A stretch of DNA of 64,000 nucleotides from Endozoicomonas sp965261315. GTDB taxonomy: Bacteria > Pseudomonadota > Gammaproteobacteria > Pseudomonadales > Endozoicomonadaceae. The notes beneath the pieces were generated by a model. The model was given only the letters and a program-made list of their open reading frames with translations. It was not told the DNA's origin and did no database searches. Position 1 is the stretch's first letter. Every line of letters begins with the position of its first letter. The translations under genes and the position numbers were made by a program. The stretch is from the NCBI GenBank assembly GCA_965261315.1, contig CBDHDM010000034.1:163760-227759 (forward strand), written 5' to 3'. Positions 51,818 through 61,131 of this stretch are shown in pieces.

Positions 51818-53011
51818 TCAGCCCTGCTTGGAAAGAAATTCAGATAGCATTTGATAGCATGTGGCATGTTCCACAATAAAATTGTTATCACTGCTTGCAC
51901 TGGTAAAGTCATTCTCAGAGAGAAAATGCAGTTCTCCAAGCTCATGCCCGTCTCTTGCTGGCCTTTCGTTTCGTAAGGTGTTCAGCTCTGTGGAGGATAC
52001 TGGAATATGCTCCATAAAAACGGTACTTTTGATGACAAAAACTGGCTTTTGGTAGCTCCGATCTTCCTGTTTACTGGGCCAGCATAGCGTCTCACCAATA
52101 GCCCCGAAGGTTTTTATTTCGGTTTCCCATTCACCCTGGTCATCGTAGACCTCTTCCCTGCGCTCGTTGAGAGCTGTGTCACGGGCAAGGTCCTCAAATG
52201 TTGTTGTTTCCCCGATTTCAGCCAGAATTGGAGCGATAGAGTCATCGGTTTGCTGTGAACGTTCGCCTAGAATAAAACCTGCAGGAAACATTGGTTTTCC
52301 GCCGCGATGCCCAAAAACAACTTTATTGTCGCTAGTCATTACGAGCATAATCGAGCCACAGTTATACGCGGCTCTCACGGTAGAAATATCATTACTGCTG
52401 TCTGCCGGTGAGCTTCTTCTGGCAATGGTCTGTGAAAAATAGTCGCTGGGCAGCAGTTTCAGGCCAATTTCTCCAGTCCCGGTATCAGCTATTTTGGGTA
52501 GTGAAAAGTAAACACATAATTGTTTGCCATTGAATTGATGTCGGTTGCGATCGGCAATAGTCTTATTGTGTTCCAGAGTTTTATCTTTTCGTTCAGTCCA
52601 TAGCGTACTGAATCCTGCTGATGACTTATGACCGGCCTTCACGCTTTTGTCCGGGCTGCCCACAGGGTTAAAGACGGTTCCCGATACTTTAGCTCCATGA
52701 AATAACTGTCCGACGAGATTGTCCTTTTCATTTAATATGCCATGAAAATGCCCTGGTGGTCTGACTTGTACAGGATATTTATTGCCATACTTTGGGATTT
52801 TGCAAGTATTTGACTCTACATGAGTGGTTTTATACTGGCCTGTAAGAGAGGTTAATTGTTCTGCGGTAACGATCATTTTCTTTGAACATTCAAGATTAGT
52901 AATCGTATGACCGCCCTTGGTTACTGACGTTACTGCTTTTCGGGCTGCATTGGGAGTAGGGTATGATAACGAGGTACCTGGACTTGACTGGTTTGGGGGG
53001 GATGTATCCAT
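51818..53011 (-). CDS. Nudix-like protein with long unusual N-terminal region
   Basis: 397 aa, no confident family. The N-terminal 190 residues are Ser/Thr/Lys-rich and unrecognised. From about 215 (NCGSIMLVMTSDNKVVFGHR) the sequence resembles a Nudix fold: a beta strand, then a variant Nudix box in ALNERREEVYDD, where the E-x-x-E-E metal-binding core is kept but the preceding Arg of RE-x-x-EE is Asn. It then ends in an aromatic-rich part. Nudix enzymes cleave nucleoside diphosphate compounds. The start ATG at 53011 has GAGGAG upstream. With no housekeeping context and no signal peptide, an effector role towards a host is possible but purely inferred. Confidence 0.5.
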   Translation of the reverse strand: MDTSPPNQSSPGTSLSYPTPNAARKAVTSVTKGGHTITNLECSKKMIVTAEQLTSLTGQYKTTHVESNTCKIPKYGNKYPVQVRPPGHFHGILNEKDNLVGQLFHGAKVSGTVFNPVGSPDKSVKAGHKSSAGFSTLWTERKDKTLEHNKTIADRNRHQFNGKQLCVYFSLPKIADTGTGEIGLKLLPSDYFSQTIARRSSPADSSNDISTVRAAYNCGSIMLVMTSDNKVVFGHRGGKPMFPAGFILGERSQQTDDSIAPILAEIGETTTFEDLARDTALNERREEVYDDQGEWETEIKTFGAIGETLCWPSKQEDRSYQKPVFVIKSTVFMEHIPVSSTELNTLRNERPARDGHELGELHFLSENDFTSASSDNNFIVEHATCYQMLSEFLSKQG

Positions 53012-53206
53012 CAATGCTCCTCTGTCTCTTTGTTGCGTATGTGGTGAGTCTGAGTCAGAAGAATAGATTGGCTAATTTCGGGAGGAGGGTTTTGAGCAGC
53101 TTGAATTAACTGCTCGAAACCGGTTTTTTTCAAAAAGGAAAATCAGCCTGCTACGTTCATTCTGACCAAGTCAACTTTAGAGGCTGTTTGAGTGGTTAAG
53201 TTCAAT

Positions 53207-54622
53207 TTAAGATACCATTTTAACCAGCTTTATAGGCTGAGCCTTGGCATAAACTGCCAGCCCGCCCAGTGATGTCTCCCGATATTTTGCCTGAAGATCC
53301 AAACCTGTGCGGTACATGGTTTCAATGCAGCTATCCAGGGAAACTGCGTGATCACCATCGCCACGCATGGCCAGACGGGATGCCGTGATGGCCTTGATGG
53401 CAGCCATGCCGTTGCGCTCAATGCACGGAATCTGTACCAGCCCGGCAATAGGGTCACAGGTCATGCCGAGATGGTGTTCCATGCCAATCTCTGCAGCATT
53501 TTCAACCTGCTCCATGGATGCCCCCTGAACAGCGGCCAGTGCAGCTGCTGCCATTGAGCAGGCTGAGCCCACTTCAGCCTGGCAGCCTGCTTCAGCACCA
53601 GAAATGGATGCGTTCATTTTAATCAGCGAACCGATAGCTGCAGCAGTAGCAATAAAGTCACGAATTCCCTGCTGGTTATTTTTGGAAATAAACCGGGTGT
53701 AATAAGCCAGCGTTGCAGGAATAACGCCCGCAGCACCATTGGTTGGCGCTGTGACCACGCGACCACCACAGGCATTTTCTTCATTCACGGCCATGGCAAA
53801 CAGGGTGACCCAGTCCATGATGGCAAAGTGATCCATCAGCATGGCTTCCGGGTTGCTGGTCAGTTTTCTATGCATGTCTGCTGAACGACGCTTGAGACCA
53901 CTGACAGGAAGCGTCCCTTCCATACGCAGGCCTCGTTCTATACAGGCGTGCATTACTTCCCAGATGGCATCAATTTTTGTGTTAACCAGTTCTATATCAC
54001 CATTGTGACGTGCAACCTCATTCTCAATGTTGAGTTGAGCGATGGTTAAATTGTGCTCATTGCACAGATCCAGCAACTCTGCTGCTGTTCTGAATGGGTA
54101 GGGAATTGGGCTGGTGGCTTCGGAGCCATTAGCGGCCTCAGGCTGATTAAATTCATCAGCGCTGACAACAAAACCACCGCCAATGGACAGATAAGACTTG
54201 TAGTACACCACGACACCATTACTGTCTGAGGCAAAAATCCGCATACCATTAGGGTGCTCAGGCAGTGTTTCGCCATTATGGAAAATCAGGTGTGAGTCGT
54301 AGTCGAATTCCATAGTGTGCTTACCAGCCAGCTGAATCACTTTGCTGGCTTTGATGTTTTCGAAAATCTGGTCCGCTTCATCCGGGTCAATGGTATCCGG
54401 GCGATAGCCTGCCAGCCCGAGCAGTGTGGCTTTATCGGTGCCGTGACCAATGCCTGTCAGGGCCAGGGATCCGTACAGGCCAACACGAATTGAACGAATA
54501 CTGGCCAGAATACCTTTTTCTTCAAGCTCATTTAAAAAACGATGCCCCGCCCACATAGGTCCAACGGTATGAGAGCTGGAAGGGCCGATGCCGGTTTTGA
54601 AGATATCGAAAATACTGAGCAT
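53207..54622 (-). CDS. sdaA: L-serine dehydratase (iron-sulfur type)
   Basis: Single-chain 4Fe-4S enzyme, 471 aa, deaminating L-serine to pyruvate and ammonia. The N-terminal beta domain starts MLSIFDIFKTGIGPSSSHTV; the alpha domain has SGAEAGCQAEVGSACSMAAA and MTCDPIAGLVQIPCIERNGM with the cluster cysteines, and TAPTNGAAGVIPA. Length agrees with E. coli SdaA (454). It is read after sdaC on the same strand with a 192-base gap containing a hairpin, so transcription may be coupled but regulated between the genes. Confidence 0.97.
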   Translation of the reverse strand: MLSIFDIFKTGIGPSSSHTVGPMWAGHRFLNELEEKGILASIRSIRVGLYGSLALTGIGHGTDKATLLGLAGYRPDTIDPDEADQIFENIKASKVIQLAGKHTMEFDYDSHLIFHNGETLPEHPNGMRIFASDSNGVVVYYKSYLSIGGGFVVSADEFNQPEAANGSEATSPIPYPFRTAAELLDLCNEHNLTIAQLNIENEVARHNGDIELVNTKIDAIWEVMHACIERGLRMEGTLPVSGLKRRSADMHRKLTSNPEAMLMDHFAIMDWVTLFAMAVNEENACGGRVVTAPTNGAAGVIPATLAYYTRFISKNNQQGIRDFIATAAAIGSLIKMNASISGAEAGCQAEVGSACSMAAAALAAVQGASMEQVENAAEIGMEHHLGMTCDPIAGLVQIPCIERNGMAAIKAITASRLAMRGDGDHAVSLDSCIETMYRTGLDLQAKYRETSLGGLAVYAKAQPIKLVKMVS

Positions 54623-54756
54623 AGTTGTTTGCGCTACCGTTGATGACCATCGAAGAAACTATTCAGGGGTAATATCTCTATCAGGATGGTACGGAGATAT
54701 TACTGCTGGACAATTCGTGCGATATTTTGCCCCTGTTTGTGTTGGGGAGATAGTGT

Positions 54757-54777
54757 GGGAGCAGCTCGGCTGCTCCC
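54757..54777 (-). terminator. Hairpin between sdaC and sdaA
   Basis: A perfect 9-bp stem (GGGAGCAGC / GCTGCTCCC) with a 3-nt loop. On the minus strand it follows the sdaC stop by 38 bases and precedes sdaA. A T-run is missing; it may lower readthrough into sdaA. Confidence 0.5.
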
Positions 54778-54814
54778 GGATTTCCGAATAAACGGTGCTA
54801 TTTATCCCGTTGCA

Positions 54815-56086
54815 TCAGATCAGTTGAGAAGTAATAAATCCGGTAATGGCGATCAGGCCCATCACAACGGTGAAAATGTTGGCTTTTGAGCGGTACTTCG
54901 CCATTGATGGCACTTTATAGGTTGCATACACCGGCAAGATAAACAGGATCATGGCCAGGATAGGGGCAACCAGGGACTCAATCATGCCCATGACACTGAC
55001 ATTGGCGTAGGCCACAGCCCAGACAGACAGGGTAATGAATACAATAATGCCTTTATCAACGGCTTTTGTGTTGACCGTTTTACCTTGGGCTTTTGCGCGG
55101 TTAACGATCATGCCCTGCAAGCCTTCACGGGTTCCCATGTAGTGACCAAAGAAGGATGAAGAGATGGCAACAATCGCGACCACCTGGGCCAGCCAGGCAA
55201 AAATCTGGTTGTCAGTGCGCTCGGCAAAAATGGACAGAATCGGCAGGTTGGCAGCCTTTGCTTGCAGAAGCTCCGCCGGAGACAGCGTCAGAACACAGCT
55301 GTAAACAAAGAACATGGTGAATCCAACCAGCATAATGGTGGTGCGTTTCAATGTTTTGCTAGTCTGATGCTCTGCGTCATTTCCCAGCTCTTTGCGATAC
55401 GTAGAAGCAAAAGAAGAGACCGCTGGAGAGTGGTTGAAAGCGAATACCAGAACCGGAATGGTCAGGAAAACGGTCTTCAGGAAATCGCCTGCAGAAATAG
55501 AGGCATCAAACTGCGCGGTATTCCACTGTGGGATCAGGTACAAAGAGGTACCAAAAAGTACGGCGATCAGTGGGTAAACAATGGCATTGGTGACTTTCAA
55601 AACCGTCTTCTGACCAGCGACCATGACACTGACCATGGCGGCAACCAGAACAAAGCTCAAGATGGCCCGGTTTGGATCTTCCATGCCTAACTGATTCACC
55701 ATCAGAGAGCTGACAGTATTAGTAATACCGATGCCGTAGATCAGAAGAATCGGGTAGATGGAAGCAAAGTAGCCCAGGGTGATCAGGCTGCCAGCTTTTT
55801 GGCCGAAGTGTTCGGTAACGGTTTCGGTAATATTGGCTTCGGGGTTTTTGGAAGACAGGCAAAGACGATTCAGGCCGCGGTGAGCCATAAATGTCATTGG
55901 GCCGATAAGTACGGTCATCAGAATCAGAGGCCAGATACCCCCAAGGCCTGCATTAATTGGTAGAAATAAAACGCCGGCACCAATTGCTGTGCCAAACAGT
56001 GTCAGCATCCATTCAGTATCACGTTTCTCCCAACCGCTCGTCGAGGCATCATTTACAGCAATGGATTGAGTTAAGGTTTGTGACAT
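54815..56086 (-). CDS. sdaC: Serine/threonine proton symporter SdaC
   Basis: Inner-membrane amino acid permease of the HAAAP family, 423 aa with about eleven hydrophobic segments. WMLTLFGTAIGAGVLFLPIN (residues 27-46) is the signature first helix, and FAFNHSPAVSSFASTYRKEL a conserved loop. The genes sdaC and sdaA together import serine and turn it into pyruvate. CAACAC lies upstream of the ATG, with a weak Shine-Dalgarno. E. coli sdaC is under CRP/Lrp control; no confident site was seen here. Confidence 0.95.
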   Translation of the reverse strand: MSQTLTQSIAVNDASTSGWEKRDTEWMLTLFGTAIGAGVLFLPINAGLGGIWPLILMTVLIGPMTFMAHRGLNRLCLSSKNPEANITETVTEHFGQKAGSLITLGYFASIYPILLIYGIGITNTVSSLMVNQLGMEDPNRAILSFVLVAAMVSVMVAGQKTVLKVTNAIVYPLIAVLFGTSLYLIPQWNTAQFDASISAGDFLKTVFLTIPVLVFAFNHSPAVSSFASTYRKELGNDAEHQTSKTLKRTTIMLVGFTMFFVYSCVLTLSPAELLQAKAANLPILSIFAERTDNQIFAWLAQVVAIVAISSSFFGHYMGTREGLQGMIVNRAKAQGKTVNTKAVDKGIIVFITLSVWAVAYANVSVMGMIESLVAPILAMILFILPVYATYKVPSMAKYRSKANIFTVVMGLIAITGFITSQLI

Positions 56087-56403
56087 GTGGTGTTATCCGG
56101 TCATTAATTAATCAGTTGGCGCGGACTGTACAGAATTTGTGCTTTTCGTGTTTTGACTTGGATCACAATGATTATTTTTTGATTTGTGGTACTTTAGACG
56201 GTTTTTTTTCTATTGCCTTGCGTATTTCGGTTAAAACCTATATTGAGGTATTTCTTGTTTCGAAAATATACTTGCATGAGGGAGGGGTCACGATTTATTT
56301 GGAAGAGGGTCTTGGTATAGGAGGGTGAATTATTTTTGGTTCTGCTCTATCTCAACCTGAAAATCATAGGATGTTAGTGGGTCGTTGAAGATTATAATCT
56401 GGG
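56087..56403. other. Gap upstream of sdaC
   Basis: 317 bases up to the left end of the ISL3 element. It should hold the sdaC promoter (minus). The sequence is AT-rich with TTGACTTGG and TGGATCACAA near 56155, but no definite operator. The short plus-strand frame in it overlaps the sdaC start and is unlikely to be a gene. Confidence 0.45.
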
Positions 56404-57728
56404 GGCTTTCGCAGGTTGGCTGATAAAAAGCGAGGGGTTGCAACAGAAATAACCTTCAGGTAACGATTGATTTGAACGGATCAACATTACTGAAGGATCA
56501 GACATGTGTGCAACGCCCTCACTACGTCCTATGTTCGCATTTTCTGGCTGGGTTATCGATAGTATTGATATTGATTGGCAGCTCTCTGAGGCAACTGTAT
56601 TTTTACGTCGTGATGGTCGTATACAACAGTTTAAGTGCAGTCAATGTCATCGCCCCATGGGCAAGATGCGAGTGAAGGACAGGTGTGTTCAAGATCTACC
56701 GTTGGGCTCTATCCAGGTTTACCTCCGGTTTACTGCTTACCAAGGGCGCTGTTCCAAATGCAAACACATTGAAACTGTCACAATTCCCGGGCTTTCTCCG
56801 AAGGCACAGGCGACAGATCGCCTTAAAAGGCATGTGAGTCACCTTTGTCGGTATATGCCCAGTGACAAGGTCCCTGAGTTTATTTCCATCTCTCATGACT
56901 CGGCACGTCGATGGGACAAAGAAATGCTGATGAGAATGCTTCCCGCTCCCAAGAGAGATGGCATTCGTGCGCTGCTAATTGACGAGAAATCCATTGGTAA
57001 AGGGCATCATTATCTTACTGTTGTCCTTAATGCTGACACGGGAGAAACATTATTCCTTGGTAAAGGTAAGCGCAAGGCAACACTGGATGAGTTTCTGAGT
57101 AGTCTGTCAGCGGAACAACGAGCGAGTATCGAATGCGTTGGGATTGACCGTGGGGGTAGTTATCAGGCTTCTGTAAAAGAGTATCTACCCGATGCAGATA
57201 TCGTATACGACAAGTTTCATATTATTGCCAACTACAATGATGTCATTGACCAAATTAGACGCAGAGAATGGCGTCAGGCAGAAGAAGAGCAGAAGCCGTT
57301 TATCAAGGGGCAACGATTCAACCTTTTCATGAACGTGGAGAACCTGACACCTAAACGAGAGAGCAGCCTCAAAGAGCTTCTGGCAATGAATGAAGACTTG
57401 AATCAGGCGTACATTCTGAAAGATATGATTAAACAACTATGGACGTATAAATATAAAGCAAGCGCCAGTAAATTCCTGGACAAGTGGATCGGATTAGCCA
57501 AAGAGACTGGTATATCAGAGTTAGAACGATTTGCAAAAGGTTTAAACAGAGCCAGAGATGGCCTTTTATCATACTGTCAGCATCAGATAACCAGCGCGAA
57601 AATCGAAGCATTCAATGGTGTTATCAAGCGAATAGTCTATAAAGCATGTGGCTACAATGATCTTGATTATCTGTATCTAAAAATAAGGCAGGAGTCTCTA
57701 AAATGATCAGCCAACCTGCGAAAGGGCC
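56404..57728 (+). mobile_element. Complete ISL3-family element
   Basis: Near-perfect inverted repeats (GGCTTTCGCAGGTTGGCTGA at 56404, partner ending GAAAGGGCC at 57728) enclose one intact transposase. No 8-bp target duplication is visible. The right repeat supplies the last codons and the stop of the neighbouring TPR gene. Confidence 0.85.
56504..57706 (+). CDS. ISL3-family transposase
   Basis: 400-aa transposase of normal length. The N-terminal zinc-binding part (FKCSQCHRPMGKMRVKD, then GRCSKCKHIETV), the helix-turn-helix near 125-150 (ISHDSARRWDKEML) and the DDE domain are present: Asp in ALLIDEKSIGKGHHYLTV, Asp in VGIDRGGSYQASVKEYLPD, and Glu in SAKIEAFNGVIKRIVYKACG. FDKFHII-type motifs (VYDKFHIIANYNDVID) are diagnostic. 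No frameshift is seen, so it may be active. Confidence 0.93.
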   Translation: MCATPSLRPMFAFSGWVIDSIDIDWQLSEATVFLRRDGRIQQFKCSQCHRPMGKMRVKDRCVQDLPLGSIQVYLRFTAYQGRCSKCKHIETVTIPGLSPKAQATDRLKRHVSHLCRYMPSDKVPEFISISHDSARRWDKEMLMRMLPAPKRDGIRALLIDEKSIGKGHHYLTVVLNADTGETLFLGKGKRKATLDEFLSSLSAEQRASIECVGIDRGGSYQASVKEYLPDADIVYDKFHIIANYNDVIDQIRRREWRQAEEEQKPFIKGQRFNLFMNVENLTPKRESSLKELLAMNEDLNQAYILKDMIKQLWTYKYKASASKFLDKWIGLAKETGISELERFAKGLNRARDGLLSYCQHQITSAKIEAFNGVIKRIVYKACGYNDLDYLYLKIRQESLK

Positions 57729-60364
57729 TCTTTTTTTTCTTCAGGCGTATACCAAACTACATTAGGGTCATTCTTGACCTGTTCCCACTGTTTTTGTAGG
57801 AAATCAATTAACTCTTGATGATTTGAAGTTTCTGCTTGACCTAAACTTGTAACTGAGGATAAATCTGAGTCATTCATTTCCTCATAAATATTTCTCAAGG
57901 CCAGTTCAACTTCCTTGTCGTTGCAGGGAGTGCCTTCATGCCCGGAGCGGTCGGTGCGCAGCTTCTTAAAGATCGCCAGCGCCTCCTGATGCTGTCCCAT
58001 GTACTGGTATTGCCGGCCAAGGGTTAACTCTATGTCCTTGTCGTTGCAGGGAGTGCCTTCATGCCCGGAGCGGTCGGTGCGCAGCTTCTTAAAGATCGTC
58101 AGCGCCTCCTGATGCTGTCCCATGTACTGGTATTGCCGGCCAAGGGCCAGTTCAACTTCCTTGTCGTTGCAGGGAGTGCCTTCATGCCCGGAGCGGTCGG
58201 TGCGCAGCTTCTTAAAGATCGCCAGCGCCTCCTGATGCTGTCCCATGTACTGGTATTGCCGGCCAAGGGTTAACTCTATGTCCTTGTCGTTGCAGGGAGT
58301 GCCTTCATGCCCGGAGCGGTCGGTGCGCAGCTTCTTAAAGATCGTCAGCGCCTCCTGATGCTGTCCCATGTACTGGTATTGCCGGCCAAGGGCCAGTTCA
58401 ACTTCCTTGTCGTTGCAGGGAGTGCCTTCATGCCCGGAACGGTCGGTGCGCAGCTTCTTAAAGATCGCCAGCGCCTCCTGATGCTGTCCCATGTACTGGT
58501 ATTGCCGGCCAAGGGTTAACTCTATGTCCTTGTCGTTGCAGGGAGTGCCTTCATGCCCGGAGCGGTCGGTGCGCAGCTTCTTAAAGATCGTCAGCGCCTC
58601 CTGATGCTGTCCCATGTACTGGTATTGCCGGCCAAGGGCCAGTTCAACTTCCTTGTCGTTGCAGGGAGTGCCTTCATGCCCGGAGCGGTCGGTGCGCAGC
58701 TTCTTAAAGATCGTCAGCGCCTCCTGATGCTGTCCCATGTCCTGGTATTGTCGGCCAAGGGTTAACTCTATGTCCTTGTCGTTGCAGGGAGTGCCTTCAT
58801 GCCCGGAGCGGTCGGTGCGCAGCTTCTTAAAGATCGTCAGCGCCTCCTGATGCTGTCCCATGTCCTGGTATTGCCGGCCAAGGGCCAGTTCAACGTCCTT
58901 GTCGTTGCAGGGAGTGCCTTCATGCCCGGAGCGGTCGGTGCGCAGCTTCTTAAAGATCGTCAGCGCCTCCTGATGCTGTCCCATGTACTGGTATTGTCGG
59001 CCAAGGGTTAACTCTATGTCCTTGTCGTTGCAGGGAGTGCCTTCATGCCCGGAGCGGTCGGTGCGCAGCTTCTTAAAGATCGCCAGCGCCTCCTGATGCT
59101 GTCCCATGTACTGGTATTGCCGGCCAAGGGTTAACTTTATGTCCTTGTCGTTGCAGGGAGTGCCTTCATGCCCGGAGCGGTCGGTGCGCAACTTCTTAAA
59201 GATCGTCAGCGCCTCCTGATGCTGTCCCATGTCCTGGTATTGCCGACCAAGGGCCAGTTCAACGTCCTTGTCGTTGCAGGGAGTGCCTTCATGCCCGGAG
59301 CGGTCGGTGCGCAGCTTCTTAAAGATCGTCAGCGCCTCCTGATGCTGTCCCATGTCCTGGTATTGCCGGCCAAGGGCCAGTTCAACTTCCTTGTCGTTGC
59401 AGGGAGTGCCTTCATGCCCGGAGCGGTCGGTGCGCAGCTTCTTAAAGATCGTCAGCGCCTCCTGATGCTGTCCCATGTACTGGTATTGCCGGCCAAGGGT
59501 TAACTCTATGTCCTTGTCGTTGCAGGGAGTGCCTTCATGCCCGGAGCGGTCGGTGCGCAGCTTCTTAAAGATCGTCAGCGCCTCCTGATGCTGTCCCATG
59601 TCCTGGTATTGCCGGCCAAGGGTTAACTCTATGTCCTTGTTGTTGCAGGGAGTGCCTTCATGCCCGGAGCGGTCGGTGCGCAGCTTCTTAAAGATCGTCA
59701 GCGCCTCCTGATGCTGTCCCATGTCCTGGTATTGCCGGCCAAGGGCCAACCCATTAACTTTTACTTCTTTTTCATTTGTTGAGTGATTATAAAGGTCCTG
59801 AAAAATAGGCAGTGCTTCCGTCAGTCTGTACTTGGCCTGAAGCACTCTGCCTTTTGCCATCAGCAATCCGTTGTTTAACGGAGTCTGGCTCTGCTCCAAT
59901 GTTTCAAATATTTTCTGGCAATCATCAAAACACCCTAACTGAAAGAGTGCTCTCACTTTTATCAGGTTTGCTTTTTGAGTGTCAGGCAGAGAAAGGTTGT
60001 CACCTTGAGCTAATATCTCTTCTGCGATGTTGATAGCTTGTTGTGGATTTTGTCTTAAGGACTTAAACCCCTCATTAATAAGCTGTGTATTACCCCGCTG
60101 TAGATAACATCCTCTTGGTTGAAGGTTGGATGTGTTTCGAAGGGACAATACTTGAAACTGCTGATGCAATCCGTGGCCCGCACGGTCATGGCTTGTCATC
60201 GACAAATCGAGGCGAGGGGCTGGTTGTCTTTGTGAGTGTTGTATGAATCCCACCTGTCTATGGCCTGCCTGAGCATAATGCAACCGATGTCCTTTTACGT
60301 GCTGATGATAAAAGGAGGAAACTTTAGGTTGATGGGGAGTCCCGTAAGGGAAATGAGAATCCAT
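57707..60364 (-). CDS. TPR protein with fifteen near-identical 41-aa repeats
   Basis: 885 aa. The N-terminal 100 residues are His/Gln-rich and unrecognised; residues 100-205 hold divergent tetratricopeptide-like helices (ALFQLGCFDDCQKIFETLEQ). Fifteen 41-aa units follow (about 208-822) with core LGRQYQDMGQHQEALTIFKK and linker RTDRSGHEGTPCNDKD. Each resembles a TPR (Gly8-, Ala20-like positions in QHQEALTIF) plus a 7-residue loop with Cys. The C-terminus after LRNIYEEMND is unrelated, and its last codons (EALSQVG) come from the inverted repeat of the ISL3 element, so the natural end has been replaced. No signal peptide or membrane segment is seen. TPR arrays bind proteins, and in host-associated bacteria are candidate effectors. 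No ribosome site is clear at 60364. Confidence 0.75.
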   Translation of the reverse strand: MDSHFPYGTPHQPKVSSFYHQHVKGHRLHYAQAGHRQVGFIQHSQRQPAPRLDLSMTSHDRAGHGLHQQFQVLSLRNTSNLQPRGCYLQRGNTQLINEGFKSLRQNPQQAINIAEEILAQGDNLSLPDTQKANLIKVRALFQLGCFDDCQKIFETLEQSQTPLNNGLLMAKGRVLQAKYRLTEALPIFQDLYNHSTNEKEVKVNGLALGRQYQDMGQHQEALTIFKKLRTDRSGHEGTPCNNKDIELTLGRQYQDMGQHQEALTIFKKLRTDRSGHEGTPCNDKDIELTLGRQYQYMGQHQEALTIFKKLRTDRSGHEGTPCNDKEVELALGRQYQDMGQHQEALTIFKKLRTDRSGHEGTPCNDKDVELALGRQYQDMGQHQEALTIFKKLRTDRSGHEGTPCNDKDIKLTLGRQYQYMGQHQEALAIFKKLRTDRSGHEGTPCNDKDIELTLGRQYQYMGQHQEALTIFKKLRTDRSGHEGTPCNDKDVELALGRQYQDMGQHQEALTIFKKLRTDRSGHEGTPCNDKDIELTLGRQYQDMGQHQEALTIFKKLRTDRSGHEGTPCNDKEVELALGRQYQYMGQHQEALTIFKKLRTDRSGHEGTPCNDKDIELTLGRQYQYMGQHQEALAIFKKLRTDRSGHEGTPCNDKEVELALGRQYQYMGQHQEALTIFKKLRTDRSGHEGTPCNDKDIELTLGRQYQYMGQHQEALAIFKKLRTDRSGHEGTPCNDKEVELALGRQYQYMGQHQEALTIFKKLRTDRSGHEGTPCNDKDIELTLGRQYQYMGQHQEALAIFKKLRTDRSGHEGTPCNDKEVELALRNIYEEMNDSDLSSVTSLGQAETSNHQELIDFLQKQWEQVKNDPNVVWYTPEEKKEALSQVG
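57899..59743 (-). repeat. Fifteen tandem 123-bp repeats inside the TPR gene
   Basis: Exactly 15 x 123 = 1845 bases, nearly identical in DNA. Variable sites are Y/D in QY-MG, T/A in AL-IF, and DIELT / EVELA / DVELA / DIKLT endings. In the C-terminal half the units alternate ALTIF-DIELT and ALAIF-EVELA, forming a 246-bp higher-order repeat. Confidence 0.95.
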
Positions 60365-60485
60365 ATATAATAAATACCAATGATGATTTGTAGTGGTTAT
60401 TTACTAATAGTGACCATCTCTGGCTCTATTGGTTCAATACAGTAGTATCGAAGATGGGGTAGGAAAGTTAGAGCCTCCCCATATA

Positions 60486-61131
60486 TCAGGCCTGTCGAAT
60501 ATCCGCGGGAGTCAAGTTCATCGGGAGCAAATGTTCAACACTGTCAGCATCCAATGCCTCTTTGAACTTCCGGCGAAGGTGCGCCATGCAGCCCACCAGC
60601 TGAATGTCCGGCATTTTGTCGCACAAGGCTTTATAGGCCGACAGGCCGTCACACTGAAGATAGCCCTTAAAGCCTTTGAGAAAGGCTTGCGGATGCTCAT
60701 GCCCTCTTCCTGTCTGGTAGTCGTAGAGGATAACGGGTGATCCCGGCAGGGTCGTGGTCCGGTACAGCCACATATAGGATTTGTTAGGCTGGTACGACCT
60801 TCAGCTTGAAACTGACCTCCTCACCCACGGGAAAACGTTGCTGGCCACAGCCACACAGCTTGTCACACTCTGGAAGATCAACGATCTTGACAATACGAGA
60901 CAAGGTGGTGTTGTCTTTCAGGGAACTTCTGACTGGTTTTTTTCGGGTATGGCCGGGTACGGTCTGTGTTTCCGGCTCATCATCAGGCGTCGACTCATCA
61001 TCCACGGCCTCCGCTTCATTGAACAGGTTTCCCTGGCCTTCATGACGTTCGCTGGCCGCACCAAACTGTTTATGCTTGTAGAGCCGGAACTGTTCTTCAT
61101 GCCACGTTAGTTTCGCCTTCAGTTCAGCTGA
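60486..61131 (-). pseudogene. tnpC: IS66 TnpC remnant with internal deletions (second IS66)
   Basis: Pieces of a transposase different from the one at 17.7 kb. Reading minus: AELKAKLTWHEEQFRLYKHK (from about 61131, N-terminal 60 residues missing), on to VGEEVSFKLKVVPA, where a stop and frame change at 60784 mark one deletion. Then YMWLYRTTTLPGSPV to MAHLRRKFKEALDADSV with the second catalytic Asp (LQCDGLSAYKAL), then directly EHLLPMNLTPADIRQA, the protein's usual end. The first Asp (ADET region) and the Glu region are lost. The element cannot transpose by itself. Confidence 0.8.

Noticed and set aside
58061..59503. Plus-strand open frames of 70-111 aa repeated through the TPR array
   Set aside because: They are antisense images of the 123-bp repeat, which happens to be stop-free in that frame. 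No ribosome sites and no independent similarity.
57899..59743. CRISPR-like periodicity
   Set aside because: The 123-bp units are contiguous and coding, with no unique spacers and no cas genes.
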